A DNA stretch of 64,000 bases from Mf105b01 sp965283695 (GCA_965283695.1 CBDIPP010000005.1:62001-126000); one strand, 5' to 3'; shown: positions 26,050 to 34,421, counted from the stretch's first letter. Program-made: numbers and translations. The notes: generated by a model not told the origin, from the letters alone.

Positions 26050-26102
26050 TGCCGCATTTTCGAACCGCGAAAGCGGGGTCACTTTCGCTGAAAATGCTTT
26101 AG
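26050..26102 (-). repeat. Dispersed double-stem repeat, copy A
   Basis: Outer arms GCATTTTC (26054-26061) / GAAAATGC (26090-26097); inner arms GCGAAAG / CTTTCGC. Strand is given as that of the adjacent gene. The repeat end (CTTTAG) supplies the TAA stop of the HxlR gene at 26099-26101. Confidence 0.8.
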
Positions 26103-26560
26103 GAAAACCCGGGGCCGACTTCGACGGTCAGTTCTCTGGCGTCCAGCTCCTCGCCACAGTCTGAACAGACCATCTTTCCCTGAACGATGTTTCCGCATTT
26201 CTCATGACGGCGGACGATGGGCGCCCCGCGCTCATCTGCCATGTGTTTATCGCCCCACTGCACAATCGACAGCACAACCGGGTAGAGCTCAAAGCCCCGC
26301 TCGGTGAGGCGGTACTCTTCGCGCACCGGCGCCTCGCCATAGGGCACCTTTTTCAGGACACCTTCATCGACAAGCTTCTTCAACCGATCCGCCAATACGT
26401 GGCGGGTGATGCCGAGGCTTGCCTCAAAATGTTCAAACCGGCGAAGGCCCACAAAACAATCGCGCAGGATCATCAAGGTCCACCGGTCACCGATGACAGA
26501 CAGGGTCCGGGCGACGGAGCAGGGTTCATCCTTCAGATCACGCCAACGCATATGTTTCAT
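26099..26560 (-). CDS. HxlR-type winged-helix transcriptional regulator
   Basis: 153 residues from the ATG at 26560; another ATG at 26551 has AAGGG nine bases upstream and is also plausible. The HxlR block (DEPCSVARTLSVIGDRWTLM) carries the Cys that senses thiol-reactive compounds in several members, followed by the helix-turn-helix (ITRHVLADRLKKLVDEGVL). The C-terminal extension has Cys residues in HEKCGN and VCSDCGEEL, possibly a small metal site. Divergent from the SDR gene, with two inverted repeats between them. Confidence 0.88.
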   Translation of the reverse strand: MKHMRWRDLKDEPCSVARTLSVIGDRWTLMILRDCFVGLRRFEHFEASLGITRHVLADRLKKLVDEGVLKKVPYGEAPVREEYRLTERGFELYPVVLSIVQWGDKHMADERGAPIVRRHEKCGNIVQGKMVCSDCGEELDARELTVEVGPGFS

Positions 26561-26595
26561 CCCTTTCTCTCTTACTTGAGAAACTAGCTTGACAA

Positions 26596-26643
26596 GTTCC
26601 CAATTGGAACCCACTTTACCATTCAAGTTCTAAAAAGGAACTT
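26596..26643. promoter_or_regulatory. Paired operator-like inverted repeats of the HxlR/SDR divergon
   Basis: GTTCC-caatt-GGAAC lies at 26596-26610 and AAGTTC-N7-GAACTT at 26625-26643. Both share the half-site GTTC/GAAC, 28 bases apart centre to centre. A TTGACA at 26589-26594 overlaps the edge of the first. Likely binding sites for the adjacent HxlR protein, controlling both directions. Confidence 0.5.
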
Positions 26644-26673
26644 ATCTAATTGGGCGAGATTGGGAGACGGTGA

Positions 26674-27402
26674 ATGGCTGAAAAGAAAGCAATTCTGGTC
26701 ATTGGAGCAGGTGATGCCACAGGCGGCGCGATTGCCAAACGCTTCGCCAGAGAAGGGTTTGAAGCCTGCGTCGTCCGCCGCAATGGCGACCAGCTGGCCC
26801 CTCTCGTCGATGAAATCACCGCAGCTGGGGGCAAGGCCCACGCTTTTGGTGTGGATGCCCGCAAAGAAGATCAGATGATCGATCTTGTTGAAAAAATTGA
26901 GTCTGACATCGCACCCATTGAAGTGGCCGTCTTCAATATCGGCGCCAATGTCAACTTTCCAATCACAGAGACAACATCGCGGGTCTATTTCAAGGTCTGG
27001 GAAATGGCCTGTTTCGCCGGCTTCCTGATGGGTCGCGAAGTCGCCAAGAAAATGCTGCCCCGTGAGCGCGGCACCATGCTCTTTACGGGCGCCACTGCCA
27101 GTGTGCGGGGTGGGTCCGGTTTCTCAGCCTTTGCCGGCGCGAAACATGCGCTTCGAGCGCTGGCACAAAGTCTTGCTCGCGAGCTTGGGCCAAAAGGCAT
27201 TCACGTTGCTCACCCGATCCTAGATGGCGCCATCGACACCCAATGGATCGCAGAGAATTTTCCGGAACGCTATGCACTGAAAGACCAGGACGGCATTCTC
27301 AAGCCACACCATATTGCGGACGCGTATTGGAACCTTCATTGCCAACCCAGAGATACGTGGACCCATGAGTTGGACCTGCGGCCCTGGATGGAAAATTTTT
27401 GA
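26674..27402 (+). CDS. Short-chain dehydrogenase/reductase family protein, Phe at the usual catalytic Tyr
   Basis: 242 residues. The Rossmann core starts AILVIGAGDATGGAIAKRF. The catalytic Ser is in TGATASVRGG, but the YxxxK position reads FAGAK, so the general-acid Tyr is replaced by Phe while the Lys is kept. Other members of this subgroup with ELGPKGIHVAH are known with the same change, so activity may be altered rather than lost by decay. Conserved context: regulator, then HCCA isomerase and thioesterase-like genes downstream. Confidence 0.85.
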   Translation: MAEKKAILVIGAGDATGGAIAKRFAREGFEACVVRRNGDQLAPLVDEITAAGGKAHAFGVDARKEDQMIDLVEKIESDIAPIEVAVFNIGANVNFPITETTSRVYFKVWEMACFAGFLMGREVAKKMLPRERGTMLFTGATASVRGGSGFSAFAGAKHALRALAQSLARELGPKGIHVAHPILDGAIDTQWIAENFPERYALKDQDGILKPHHIADAYWNLHCQPRDTWTHELDLRPWMENF

Positions 27403-27472
27403 TCGGTCAGGCAGCTGCAACAATTCAGCGCCCGACACTCAATTTCTGAGAAACTGACAACAAAGGGGAAAA

Positions 27473-28081
27473 ATGATGGGAAAGACAGTCGACTTTATTT
27501 TCGATTTCGGAAGTCCAAACGGGTATCTCAGCCACAAGCTGGTGCCGGAAATCGAAGCACGCACCGGTGCCACATTCAACTACATGCCAGCTTTGCTGGG
27601 TGGCATTCACAAGATAACCAACAATCAACCACCGATGATTGCGTTTGGGGGCGTGAAAGGAAAGCTCGAATATGAACAGCTTGAGACACAGCGCTTCATC
27701 AAGAAGCACAAGCTCGATAAATTCAAATTCAACCCCCATTTCCCCGTCATCACACTACTGATCATGCGTGGCCTGATCGCCGCTGAGATGGACGGTGACA
27801 AAATGAAATATATCGACGTAGTTGCAAACGCCATGTGGGAGGACGAGCAGAAAATGGATGATCCGGAAGTGGTAGCCAAGGTGCTTGCTGCTGGTGGTCT
27901 TGATGCGGAACGGCTCCTTGCTCGCACGCAGGAACAGGACGTCAAACAAAAGCTCATTGAAAATACGGAAGCGGCGGCAAACCGTGGCGTCTTTGGAATC
28001 CCCTTCTTCTTTGTTGGCGATGAAGGCTTTTTTGGCAAAGACCGGCTGGGCCAGGTCGAAGAATTGCTCATGGAGGGTTGA
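27473..28081 (+). CDS. 2-hydroxychromene-2-carboxylate isomerase-like DsbA/GST-kappa protein
   Basis: 202 residues (or 201 from the second ATG at 27476). The thioredoxin-like N-terminus (VDFIFDFGSPNGYLSHKL) has Ser-Pro in place of a CxxC, as in HCCA isomerases and kappa GSTs that bind glutathione. The C-terminal block GVFGIPFFFVGDEGFFGKDRL is typical. The family isomerises naphthalene-pathway intermediates or is a general glutathione-dependent enzyme; the substrate here is unknown. Probably in an operon with the SDR gene, 70 bases upstream. Confidence 0.87.
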   Translation: MMGKTVDFIFDFGSPNGYLSHKLVPEIEARTGATFNYMPALLGGIHKITNNQPPMIAFGGVKGKLEYEQLETQRFIKKHKLDKFKFNPHFPVITLLIMRGLIAAEMDGDKMKYIDVVANAMWEDEQKMDDPEVVAKVLAAGGLDAERLLARTQEQDVKQKLIENTEAAANRGVFGIPFFFVGDEGFFGKDRLGQVEELLMEG

Positions 28082-28235
28082 TCCCCCTCCGTCATCAAAA
28101 GCACAAACAGGCGCGGGCGGTTCAATGGAACTGCCCGTTTCTCATTTTGGTCCCTACAGAAGTGGCTGGCTGGACTGGTTTCAGTCTCTTCCCTGTCCTA
28201 TGTACACACTCGCTCGTGTAAAAAGGAATGACCCC

Positions 28236-29039
28236 ATGAATGCTCCCTCCAGCACCGCCGTCTTCACACCTGAGTCGGGCAAGTGGCAACCAGCGCCCCA
28301 AAGCATGGGACCGTTTGGTGGCATGCATGGAGGAGCGGTTTCGGGTCTCCTGACCGGCGAACTTGAAACACTTGCTGGAAAAGCAGGACATGGTCCTGCG
28401 ATCTCGGCAGCTGTATACCTTCTGCGCCCCGCTCCTGCGACGCTTGTTGAAACGCGGCCCATAGCGGTGCGCGAAGGCGGCCGCGTCGCGGTCTATGAAA
28501 ACGAGCTTTGGGCTAACGACAAACTCCAAGCGAAAGCGTCCATGTGTTTTCTTAAAGGAGTCCCGGAAGGCTCGGAGATCACCGGCATTTCACAAGCGAT
28601 CCAGGGCAGCGTTCCGGGCACACCTCTTCTTGATCCTGCAGATGTGCCCAAATGGCAGTTTCCCCGTGAGCCGATGGCCGCATCTTTTTTAAATGCGGTC
28701 GACATTCGCGAAGACGAGGAAGGCACCATCTGGATGCGCGCGACGCGCCCCCTGTTCGCAGAAGCAACACCCTTTGCCTCCACCATCAGCTTTGCCGATT
28801 TCTCGACCCTCTTTTCAGTTGTTGCCACTGGTGGGCGGCCTAATGCGGGAGGTTGGCCTAACGCTGATCTCTCCCTGCATCTGTCCCGACTGCCGGTCGG
28901 CCCGTGGGTCGGCATTAAAACGCGGTCTGACTGGTTTTCCGATGGGCGCGGTGTGACCGAGTCTGAAATCCATGATGTGCATGGCCGCATTGGCCGCTCA
29001 ACACAGGCGGTTGTCCTAGCACCCGCGCCTTCTGCATAA
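28236..29039 (+). CDS. Acyl-CoA thioesterase family protein (double hotdog)
   Basis: 267 residues from the ATG at 28236, preceded by AGGA at eight bases; a much longer in-frame upstream extension overlaps the HCCA-isomerase gene and is rejected. The N-terminal hotdog (GPFGGMHGGAVSGLL) and a second hotdog after about residue 140 follow the TesB-like pattern. It is likely to hydrolyse medium- or branched-chain acyl-CoAs. Third gene of the set downstream of the HxlR divergon. Confidence 0.82.
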   Translation: MNAPSSTAVFTPESGKWQPAPQSMGPFGGMHGGAVSGLLTGELETLAGKAGHGPAISAAVYLLRPAPATLVETRPIAVREGGRVAVYENELWANDKLQAKASMCFLKGVPEGSEITGISQAIQGSVPGTPLLDPADVPKWQFPREPMAASFLNAVDIREDEEGTIWMRATRPLFAEATPFASTISFADFSTLFSVVATGGRPNAGGWPNADLSLHLSRLPVGPWVGIKTRSDWFSDGRGVTESEIHDVHGRIGRSTQAVVLAPAPSA

Positions 29040-29107
29040 CGGCTCTACGATTGACATTTCCAGCCGTTCGTGGCGGATAGAGGCAAGACCGTTCACCGGA
29101 GAGACCC

Positions 29108-29914
29108 ATGGCCCTCAATGACGATCAGCTGGAGCGTTACGCGCGGCACATTGTGCTGAAGGAAATTGGCGGACCAGGCCAGCAAAAGCTGATGCAGTCG
29201 AAAGTGCTTGTTATTGGTGCTGGCGGCCTTGGCTCTCCCCTGCTGCTTTATCTCGCGGCTGCCGGTGTGGGCACGATTGGTATTATCGACGATGATCATG
29301 TGTCGCTTTCTAACCTGCAGAGACAGGTTGTCCACGGTACGGAGGATGTCGGTCGCGCAAAGGTTGAAAGCGCGGCAGATGCTATCGCGCGGGTCAACCC
29401 AGACGTGTCGGTCATCACCCATGAAGCGCGCCTCAATGCCACCAATGCAGCGACGCTCATTGGTCAGTATGATCTGGTCGCGGATGGCTGCGACAATTTC
29501 CATACGCGCTTTTTGGTAAACGATGCCTGCTATTTTGCGCGGGTCCCCTTGGTATCAGCAGCCGTTGGTCGATTTGACGGACAGCTCAGCACCTATAAGG
29601 GATATGAGACTGATGCGGATGGCGTGCCGCTTCCAACCTATCGCGACTTTGTCCCCTCAGCACCAGCAGATGGCCTGGTACCGACCTGTGAGGAAGCAGG
29701 TGTTCTAGGCGCGCTCACAGGCGTTATGGGGTCCATGCAGGCGCTTGAAGTGATCAAGGAACTGACCGGAACCGGCACCGGCCTTGTTGGCAGGCTTCTC
29801 ATCTATGATGCGCTTGATGCGCGCATGCGCACGATCACACTGCGCCACGATCCAGCCAACCCGCTGACCGGCGATAGTCCCACGATCACTGACTTGTCGG
29901 CGCATAAGAGTTAG
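29108..29914 (+). CDS. HesA/MoeB/ThiF family E1-like adenylyltransferase
   Basis: 268 residues. The nucleotide loop is VIGAGGLGSPLLLYLAAAG, followed by DDDHVSLSNLQRQ. The conserved Cys lies in GLVPTCEEAGVLG. In MoeB this family adenylates the C-terminal Gly-Gly of MoaD for molybdopterin synthesis; ThiF does the same for thiamin. The two CxxC zinc pairs of MoeB are not present (TYRD and PANP at those positions). Exact carrier protein partner unknown. Confidence 0.87.
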   Translation: MALNDDQLERYARHIVLKEIGGPGQQKLMQSKVLVIGAGGLGSPLLLYLAAAGVGTIGIIDDDHVSLSNLQRQVVHGTEDVGRAKVESAADAIARVNPDVSVITHEARLNATNAATLIGQYDLVADGCDNFHTRFLVNDACYFARVPLVSAAVGRFDGQLSTYKGYETDADGVPLPTYRDFVPSAPADGLVPTCEEAGVLGALTGVMGSMQALEVIKELTGTGTGLVGRLLIYDALDARMRTITLRHDPANPLTGDSPTITDLSAHKS

Positions 29915-29924
29915 CGCTCTTTTC

Positions 29925-29977
29925 TGCCGCATCTCCGGACGGTGAACCGGCATCCACTTCACCTGGAAATGCTTTAG
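29925..29977 (-). repeat. Dispersed double-stem repeat, copy B
   Basis: Outer arms GCATCTCC (29929-29936) / GGAAATGC (29965-29972), one mismatch; inner arms GGTGAA / TTCACC. Its end (CTTTAG) supplies the TAA stop of the 2-hydroxyacid dehydrogenase gene at 29974-29976. It lies between converging genes. Confidence 0.75.
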
Positions 29978-30972
29978 AGTATGGCGGGGATGACCCTGTC
30001 AGGGGGCTTGTGCCCGTCGACCCAGGTGCGGATGTTGATCAGCACCTTCTCCCCCATTTCCATCCGCCCCTCAAATGTCGCCGACGCCATATGCGGCAAC
30101 AACACAACCTTCGAGTGATTGACCAGCGCCTGGTTCACCGCTGGTTCCTGCTCAAACACATCAAGCCCCGCTCCCGCGAGCTCTTCATTCTCCAAAGCGT
30201 GCACGAGGGCGTTTTCGTCAATCACTTCACCACGGGCGGTATTCACGATATAGGCCTCAGGCTTCATGAGCTTCAAACGTTTGGTGTTGAGCAGATGATA
30301 GGTCGCTGGCGTATGCGGGCAATTGACCGAGAGAATGTCCACCTCAGCCAACATGGCATCGAGGTTGTCCCAGAAGGTCGCCCCTAGCTCCTCTTCCACT
30401 CCGGCGCTCAGCTGGTGGCGATTGTGATAGTGAATGTCCAAGCCAAATGCCTTGGCACGCCGCGCCACCGCCTGGCCTATGCGCCCCATGCCCAGAATGC
30501 CGAGTTTCTTACCACCGATGCGTCGACCCAACATCCATGTTGGTGACCAGCCGGTCCAGGTTGCCGCGCGCTCTTGAAGATAGTCGACCCCTTCCACCAG
30601 ACGCCGTGGCACAGACAGGATCAGCGCCATGGTCATATCCGCCGTGTCTTCTGTCAAAACGCTCGGCGTATTGGTGACGGTGATCCCCCGGACTATTGCG
30701 CTTTCCACATCAATATTGTCGACGCCGGTTCCAAATTGGGCAATCAGGCGAAGCTTATCACCCGCCTGCGCCATAAGCCGCCCGTCAATACGGTCGGTCA
30801 CGGTCGGCACCAGCACGTCAGCCTCGCGCATGGCGTTCGCCAGTGCTGATTGGCTCATAGGTTCATCACTCTCATTGAGCCGGGTCTCAAAGAGTTCGCC
30901 CAAACGCGTTTCGATGGCATCCGGCAATTTGCGGGTGACAATGACAAGAGGCTTTTCGGGCGTTGTAGCCAT
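29974..30972 (-). CDS. D-isomer-specific 2-hydroxyacid dehydrogenase, GyaR-like (glyoxylate/hydroxypyruvate reductase type)
   Basis: 332 residues. The NAD-binding motif is LGILGMGRIGQAVARRA. Catalytic residues are Arg in NTARGEVID, Glu in DVFEQEP and His in LPHMASATFEG, giving the Arg-Glu-His set of the family. Such enzymes reduce glyoxylate or hydroxypyruvate. Divergent from an SH3 protein, a neighbour also seen in Rhizobiales. Confidence 0.92.
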   Translation of the reverse strand: MATTPEKPLVIVTRKLPDAIETRLGELFETRLNESDEPMSQSALANAMREADVLVPTVTDRIDGRLMAQAGDKLRLIAQFGTGVDNIDVESAIVRGITVTNTPSVLTEDTADMTMALILSVPRRLVEGVDYLQERAATWTGWSPTWMLGRRIGGKKLGILGMGRIGQAVARRAKAFGLDIHYHNRHQLSAGVEEELGATFWDNLDAMLAEVDILSVNCPHTPATYHLLNTKRLKLMKPEAYIVNTARGEVIDENALVHALENEELAGAGLDVFEQEPAVNQALVNHSKVVLLPHMASATFEGRMEMGEKVLINIRTWVDGHKPPDRVIPAIL

Positions 30973-31102
30973 GAACAGAAGACGCCTTTCTTTTTAAAAC
31001 GAGACCCCCTGTCTAGCAGAGCCCGCATGCCGTCGCAAAGTCTTGCGGTTCCCGTCACCCCTCTCCTTGACCCTGTGAGCCCCCGCTTGCATAAGGGTAA
31101 AC

Positions 31103-31699
31103 GTGATTCATTCCATGGCTAAATTGCGAGGATTTCCCGTGCGCCTGGCGCAGCCCTTTTCTTCCCTTAAACGCACCTGCTGGGCCTGTGGCCTTTCGGT
31201 CGCTCTGATCCTGGCGTCCTTTGGCGGATGGGATGCAGCTGTCGGGGCAGAAGACCAGCCTGTGGGGATAGAAACAGGCCTGCCACTTCCTCGATTTGTG
31301 AGCCTCAAAGCCAATAAGGTGAATGTGCGCGTCGGCCCCAGCCGGTCCCATCCGGTTCGGTGGGTTTATCAGCGCAAAGGCTTGCCGATTGAGATATTGG
31401 CGGAGTTCGAAAACTGGCGCCGCGTCCGCGACATGGATGGGGATGTGGGCTGGATCTATCACACCCTGCTGGACGGGCGGCGCCACGGGCTTGTCAAACC
31501 CTCAAATGGTGAAGAAACAGCCAACCTGTTTGACGGACCCGGCGGCACGGGCGAGACAATTGCGGCGGCGGAGCCCAACGTGGTTGTCGCCCTTGAGGCG
31601 TGCGGTGCTGATTGGTGCCAGGCGCAAGCGGGCGGATATACCGGCTGGATCGCGAAACGTGATCTTTGGGGTGTTTATTCAGACGAGCGTTTTGAGTAG
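31103..31699 (+). CDS. Exported SH3-domain protein
   Basis: 198 residues from a GTG at 31103, with AAGGG five bases upstream; an ATG at 31115 is an alternative. A basic start and hydrophobic segment (CGLSVALILASFGG) look like a signal peptide or anchor, so it acts outside the cytoplasm. A bacterial SH3 domain (about 66-125) contains VNVRVGPSRSHPVRWVYQRKG, and a second SH3-like repeat ends with GGYTGWIAKRDLWGVY. Such domains often bind peptidoglycan. No catalytic domain is attached. Confidence 0.85.
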   Translation: MIHSMAKLRGFPVRLAQPFSSLKRTCWACGLSVALILASFGGWDAAVGAEDQPVGIETGLPLPRFVSLKANKVNVRVGPSRSHPVRWVYQRKGLPIEILAEFENWRRVRDMDGDVGWIYHTLLDGRRHGLVKPSNGEETANLFDGPGGTGETIAAAEPNVVVALEACGADWCQAQAGGYTGWIAKRDLWGVYSDERFE

Positions 31700-31766
31700 A
31701 CGCGCTGCGCGCTAAAGCGTTTGGCGCTTATCTCGACGCACAAGTACCGGCCTAACTCTTTTTGTT

Positions 31767-31818
31767 TGTCGCATTTTCGAACCACAAAAGTCTGCAACTT
31801 TTGTTGAAAATGCTCTAG
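31767..31818 (-). repeat. Dispersed double-stem repeat, copy C
   Basis: Outer arms GCATTTTC (31771-31778) / GAAAATGC (31806-31813); inner arms ACAAAAGT / ACTTTTGT. The end CTCTAG provides the TAG stop of the DUF3501 gene at 31815-31817. Confidence 0.8.
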
Positions 31819-32408
31819 TCGAGATCGCCACTTAGTGCAGACCGTACAGACTTACTAAGGCCTGCCGCGTGAGTGTAGTTCTCATGTCCAATGCCAACTG
31901 ACACAACAACGTCTCCGCATTTGAACGCGTCAGCCTGCGCATCACTCAGGTCAAAATGGAGAAAGTGAATGGAGGATGTTTTGCCATCCTCTTTTGTGCG
32001 TTCCACGTCATCTTCCGCCCGCGCCATGATCTTCTGATCACCCACCTGCAGGTAACAGGTCTCTTCCACGTGGGAGAGCTGCCGCAACATGCGATCGCGC
32101 CGGACTTCATCATCAATCTCAAACATAAGCGTCGCCACCAGATCACGGCCCTGCGGGATCAACGGATTGTAAGCCTCCAACTCATCTTTCAACTGCTCGT
32201 CGCCGCCGCCCTCAATGCGCAGCATCTCGTGGATCTGGTGCAGCATGGTGTCGTAGCTCTCAAAATAGAAAGTCGCACTGGGCCCAACCTCGACGCGGCG
32301 GTCGCGTTTGATATCACGCAGGCGCACGCGACGATCATTCCGCTCACCCTCATAGGTTTGCATGTCGAGAATGTCGTCGGGCGAAATGGACTTGCGGGCA
32401 GCACTCAT
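31815..32408 (-). CDS. DUF3501 family protein
   Basis: 197 residues from the ATG at 32408 (MSAARKSISPDD), preceded by GAGAGA; an upstream TTG overlapping the stop of the Fe-S gene is less likely. The family has no known function. Visible features: an N-terminal charged region and a core RDLVATLMFEIDDEVRRDRML. It lies 10 bases after the Fe-S protein gene, the usual partner of this family, in a set led by rubrerythrin. A role in peroxide or iron metabolism is inferred from context. Confidence 0.82.
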   Translation of the reverse strand: MSAARKSISPDDILDMQTYEGERNDRRVRLRDIKRDRRVEVGPSATFYFESYDTMLHQIHEMLRIEGGGDEQLKDELEAYNPLIPQGRDLVATLMFEIDDEVRRDRMLRQLSHVEETCYLQVGDQKIMARAEDDVERTKEDGKTSSIHFLHFDLSDAQADAFKCGDVVVSVGIGHENYTHAAGLSKSVRSALSGDLD

Positions 32409-32418
32409 TCTATGTCTC

Positions 32419-33786
32419 TCAGTCAATCAGGCCGTATGCGCGGGCCATAATTTCAATCAGGTGTTGTGCCTGTGGCAGAGGTTTGGCCTCTGCATCACCA
32501 TTCAGCGTCTCGACTTCGTGTACGAGATGTTTTGCAGCAAGTGGGCAATCAGACGTTACATATTTGTTTTCGGTTTTGGCGACATTGCGTGCAGCTGTCT
32601 TGCCGACCTTCATCGCAAGGTCGAACGTATCCTTCATGACGCCAAAGGTACCGCCATGGCCCGAACAGCGCTCAACCACATCAATTTTTGTATCCGGGAT
32701 AAGCCGCATCATCTCAGCTGACTTTGGCCCCATATTCTGAGCCCGGGCATGGCAGGCAAGATGCGCGGTGACGCCGCCCTCAACAGGGGTCATGCCGTCG
32801 GGCAAGCCATCTTTTTTGGCGATGTCGACAACATATTCATCCACATCAAAGGTTGCCTCTGACAGAGCTTTTACATTCTCGTCATCAGGCAGGATAAGCG
32901 GCCATTCAAATTTCAGCATCAAACCGCAAGACGCGGTGAGCGCGATAATGTCATAGCCCTCATCGATGAGCGGCTTCAATTCAGTTGAAACCTTTCGCGC
33001 TTGTTCCGCCACCTTCTCGATATTGCCGCTTTCAAGATGCGGCATGCCACAACAGCCTGGATAGGCGGGCTGCGTGTCGACACCGATATGTGCGAGCAGT
33101 TTGCGCGCTGCCTCACCGACAGTCGGATTGTTGTAATTTACAAAACAGGTGGCGAAGAGGGCTGCCTTGCGGCCTTTGCCGGGTGCCTCTGCGTTCACGG
33201 TCAGGGTGCCCGCAGCATCTTCGGCCTTTGCCCGCATCATGAAGGTCTTGCCCGCAAATTTCGGCAGCTCGGCGCGCGCATCAATGCCTGCGACTTTTTC
33301 CATTACCGGGCGCGTCAATTTGTTGGAGCGTTTTGACCCCCAGTTTGCAAGCCCGGCAACCGGTGCTGCAAGCTTGCCATTGCGATCCATCTTCGCGAGC
33401 TCTCCCGGCACGAAGGGTGGACCACCAGCTGCCTTGGTTTCAATGGCGCGGTAGCGCAGCATGAGATGGGGGAAATCAAGATTGAATTCATGAGGTGGCA
33501 CGTAAGGACATTTGGTCATGAAGCACATGTCGCAGAGCGTGCAGGCATCGACCACAGGACCAAAATCATCGCTGGACACACTGTCTAGCTCACCACTGTC
33601 GCTGTCATCAATCAGGTCAAAGAGGCGCGGAAAACTATCGCAGAGATTGAAGCAACGCCTGCAGCCATGGCAGATGTCGAACACTCGACGAAGTTCTTCG
33701 TCCAGCTGATCGCGATTGTAAAAGTCGGGATTCTGCCAATCTATCGGATGCCGCGTTGGGGCATCCAAGCTGCCTTCTCTGCTCAT
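32419..33786 (-). CDS. GlpC/heterodisulfide reductase-like iron-sulfur protein
   Basis: 455 residues. Two [4Fe-4S] motifs near the N-terminus use HGCRRCFNLC and CTLCDMCFMTKC (CxxC-x2-C patterns with trailing Cys). The C-terminal half has two CCG-like cysteine domains (YPGCCGMPH and RCSGHGGTFG), as in GlpC, GlcF and the B subunit of heterodisulfide reductase. Such proteins pass electrons to or from quinones or disulfides. Encoded between rubrerythrin and DUF3501, it is a candidate electron donor to rubrerythrin. Confidence 0.9.
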   Translation of the reverse strand: MSREGSLDAPTRHPIDWQNPDFYNRDQLDEELRRVFDICHGCRRCFNLCDSFPRLFDLIDDSDSGELDSVSSDDFGPVVDACTLCDMCFMTKCPYVPPHEFNLDFPHLMLRYRAIETKAAGGPPFVPGELAKMDRNGKLAAPVAGLANWGSKRSNKLTRPVMEKVAGIDARAELPKFAGKTFMMRAKAEDAAGTLTVNAEAPGKGRKAALFATCFVNYNNPTVGEAARKLLAHIGVDTQPAYPGCCGMPHLESGNIEKVAEQARKVSTELKPLIDEGYDIIALTASCGLMLKFEWPLILPDDENVKALSEATFDVDEYVVDIAKKDGLPDGMTPVEGGVTAHLACHARAQNMGPKSAEMMRLIPDTKIDVVERCSGHGGTFGVMKDTFDLAMKVGKTAARNVAKTENKYVTSDCPLAAKHLVHEVETLNGDAEAKPLPQAQHLIEIMARAYGLID

Positions 33787-33870
33787 GCCGGACTTTCTCT
33801 ATTCGCTGCGCACCTTTTCGCACCTGAAAAACGCTTCAGGCGCGGCATAAGAAGCAGGACAGACGCCATC

Positions 33871-33923
33871 TTGTCGCGTTTTTGAACCATAAAAGTCTGC
33901 AACTTTTATTGAAAACGCGCGGG
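33871..33923 (-). repeat. Dispersed double-stem repeat, copy D
   Basis: Outer arms GCGTTTT / AAAACGC (33876-33882, 33912-33918) and inner arms ATAAAAGT / ACTTTTAT keep pairing despite base changes relative to copy C. It lies 22 bases after the rubrerythrin stop and before the Fe-S protein gene. Confidence 0.75.
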
Positions 33924-33944
33924 AGCCCGCCCTGCCTCCATATT

Positions 33945-34364
33945 TTAGTCGTCGAGATTGTCCAGAGCTTTCTGGAAGCGACCCGCGTGGCTCTTTTCAG
34001 CTTTTGCAAGCGTTTCGAACCAGTCTGCGATTTCGTCAAAACCTTCTTCGCGTGCTGTGCGTGCCATGCCCGGATACATATCTGTGTATTCATGGGTTTC
34101 GCCAGCAATCGCAGCTTTGAGATTCAGGTCTGTACTGCCAATCGGCTCACCCGTTGCCGGGTCACCAACAGCTTCCAGAAACTCCAGATGGCCGTGGGCG
34201 TGACCCGTTTCACCTTCCGCAGTCGAGCGGAAAACAGTTGCCACGTCGTTGTAGCCTTCTACATCGGCCTTTTGGGCGAAGTAGAGATAGCGGCGGTTTG
34301 CCTGGCTTTCGCCTGCAAACGCGTCTTTGAGATTACCTTCGGTCTTAGACCCTGCTAGCGACAT
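33945..34364 (-). CDS. Rubrerythrin-type diiron protein lacking a rubredoxin domain
   Basis: 139 residues from the ATG at 34364, with GAGGAG seven bases upstream. A four-helix ferritin-like bundle carries the diiron ligands in AFAGESQANRRY, GETGHAHGH, AGETHEYTD and AEKSHAGRF. Rubrerythrins reduce hydrogen peroxide. The usual C-terminal rubredoxin (two CxxC) is missing, so an external electron donor is needed; the neighbouring Fe-S protein is a candidate. An Irr box and promoter lie upstream. Confidence 0.92.
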   Translation of the reverse strand: MSLAGSKTEGNLKDAFAGESQANRRYLYFAQKADVEGYNDVATVFRSTAEGETGHAHGHLEFLEAVGDPATGEPIGSTDLNLKAAIAGETHEYTDMYPGMARTAREEGFDEIADWFETLAKAEKSHAGRFQKALDNLDD

Positions 34365-34421
34365 TTGCGTTCTCCTCGCCTTTGCGCTTTTCCACACGCC
34401 TCCCAGGGCGTAGTCGCAAAG

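Noticed and set aside
27885..28235. N-terminal extension of the thioesterase
   Set aside because: It overlaps the HCCA-isomerase gene in another frame, is not family-like, and the ATG at 28236 has a good ribosome site.
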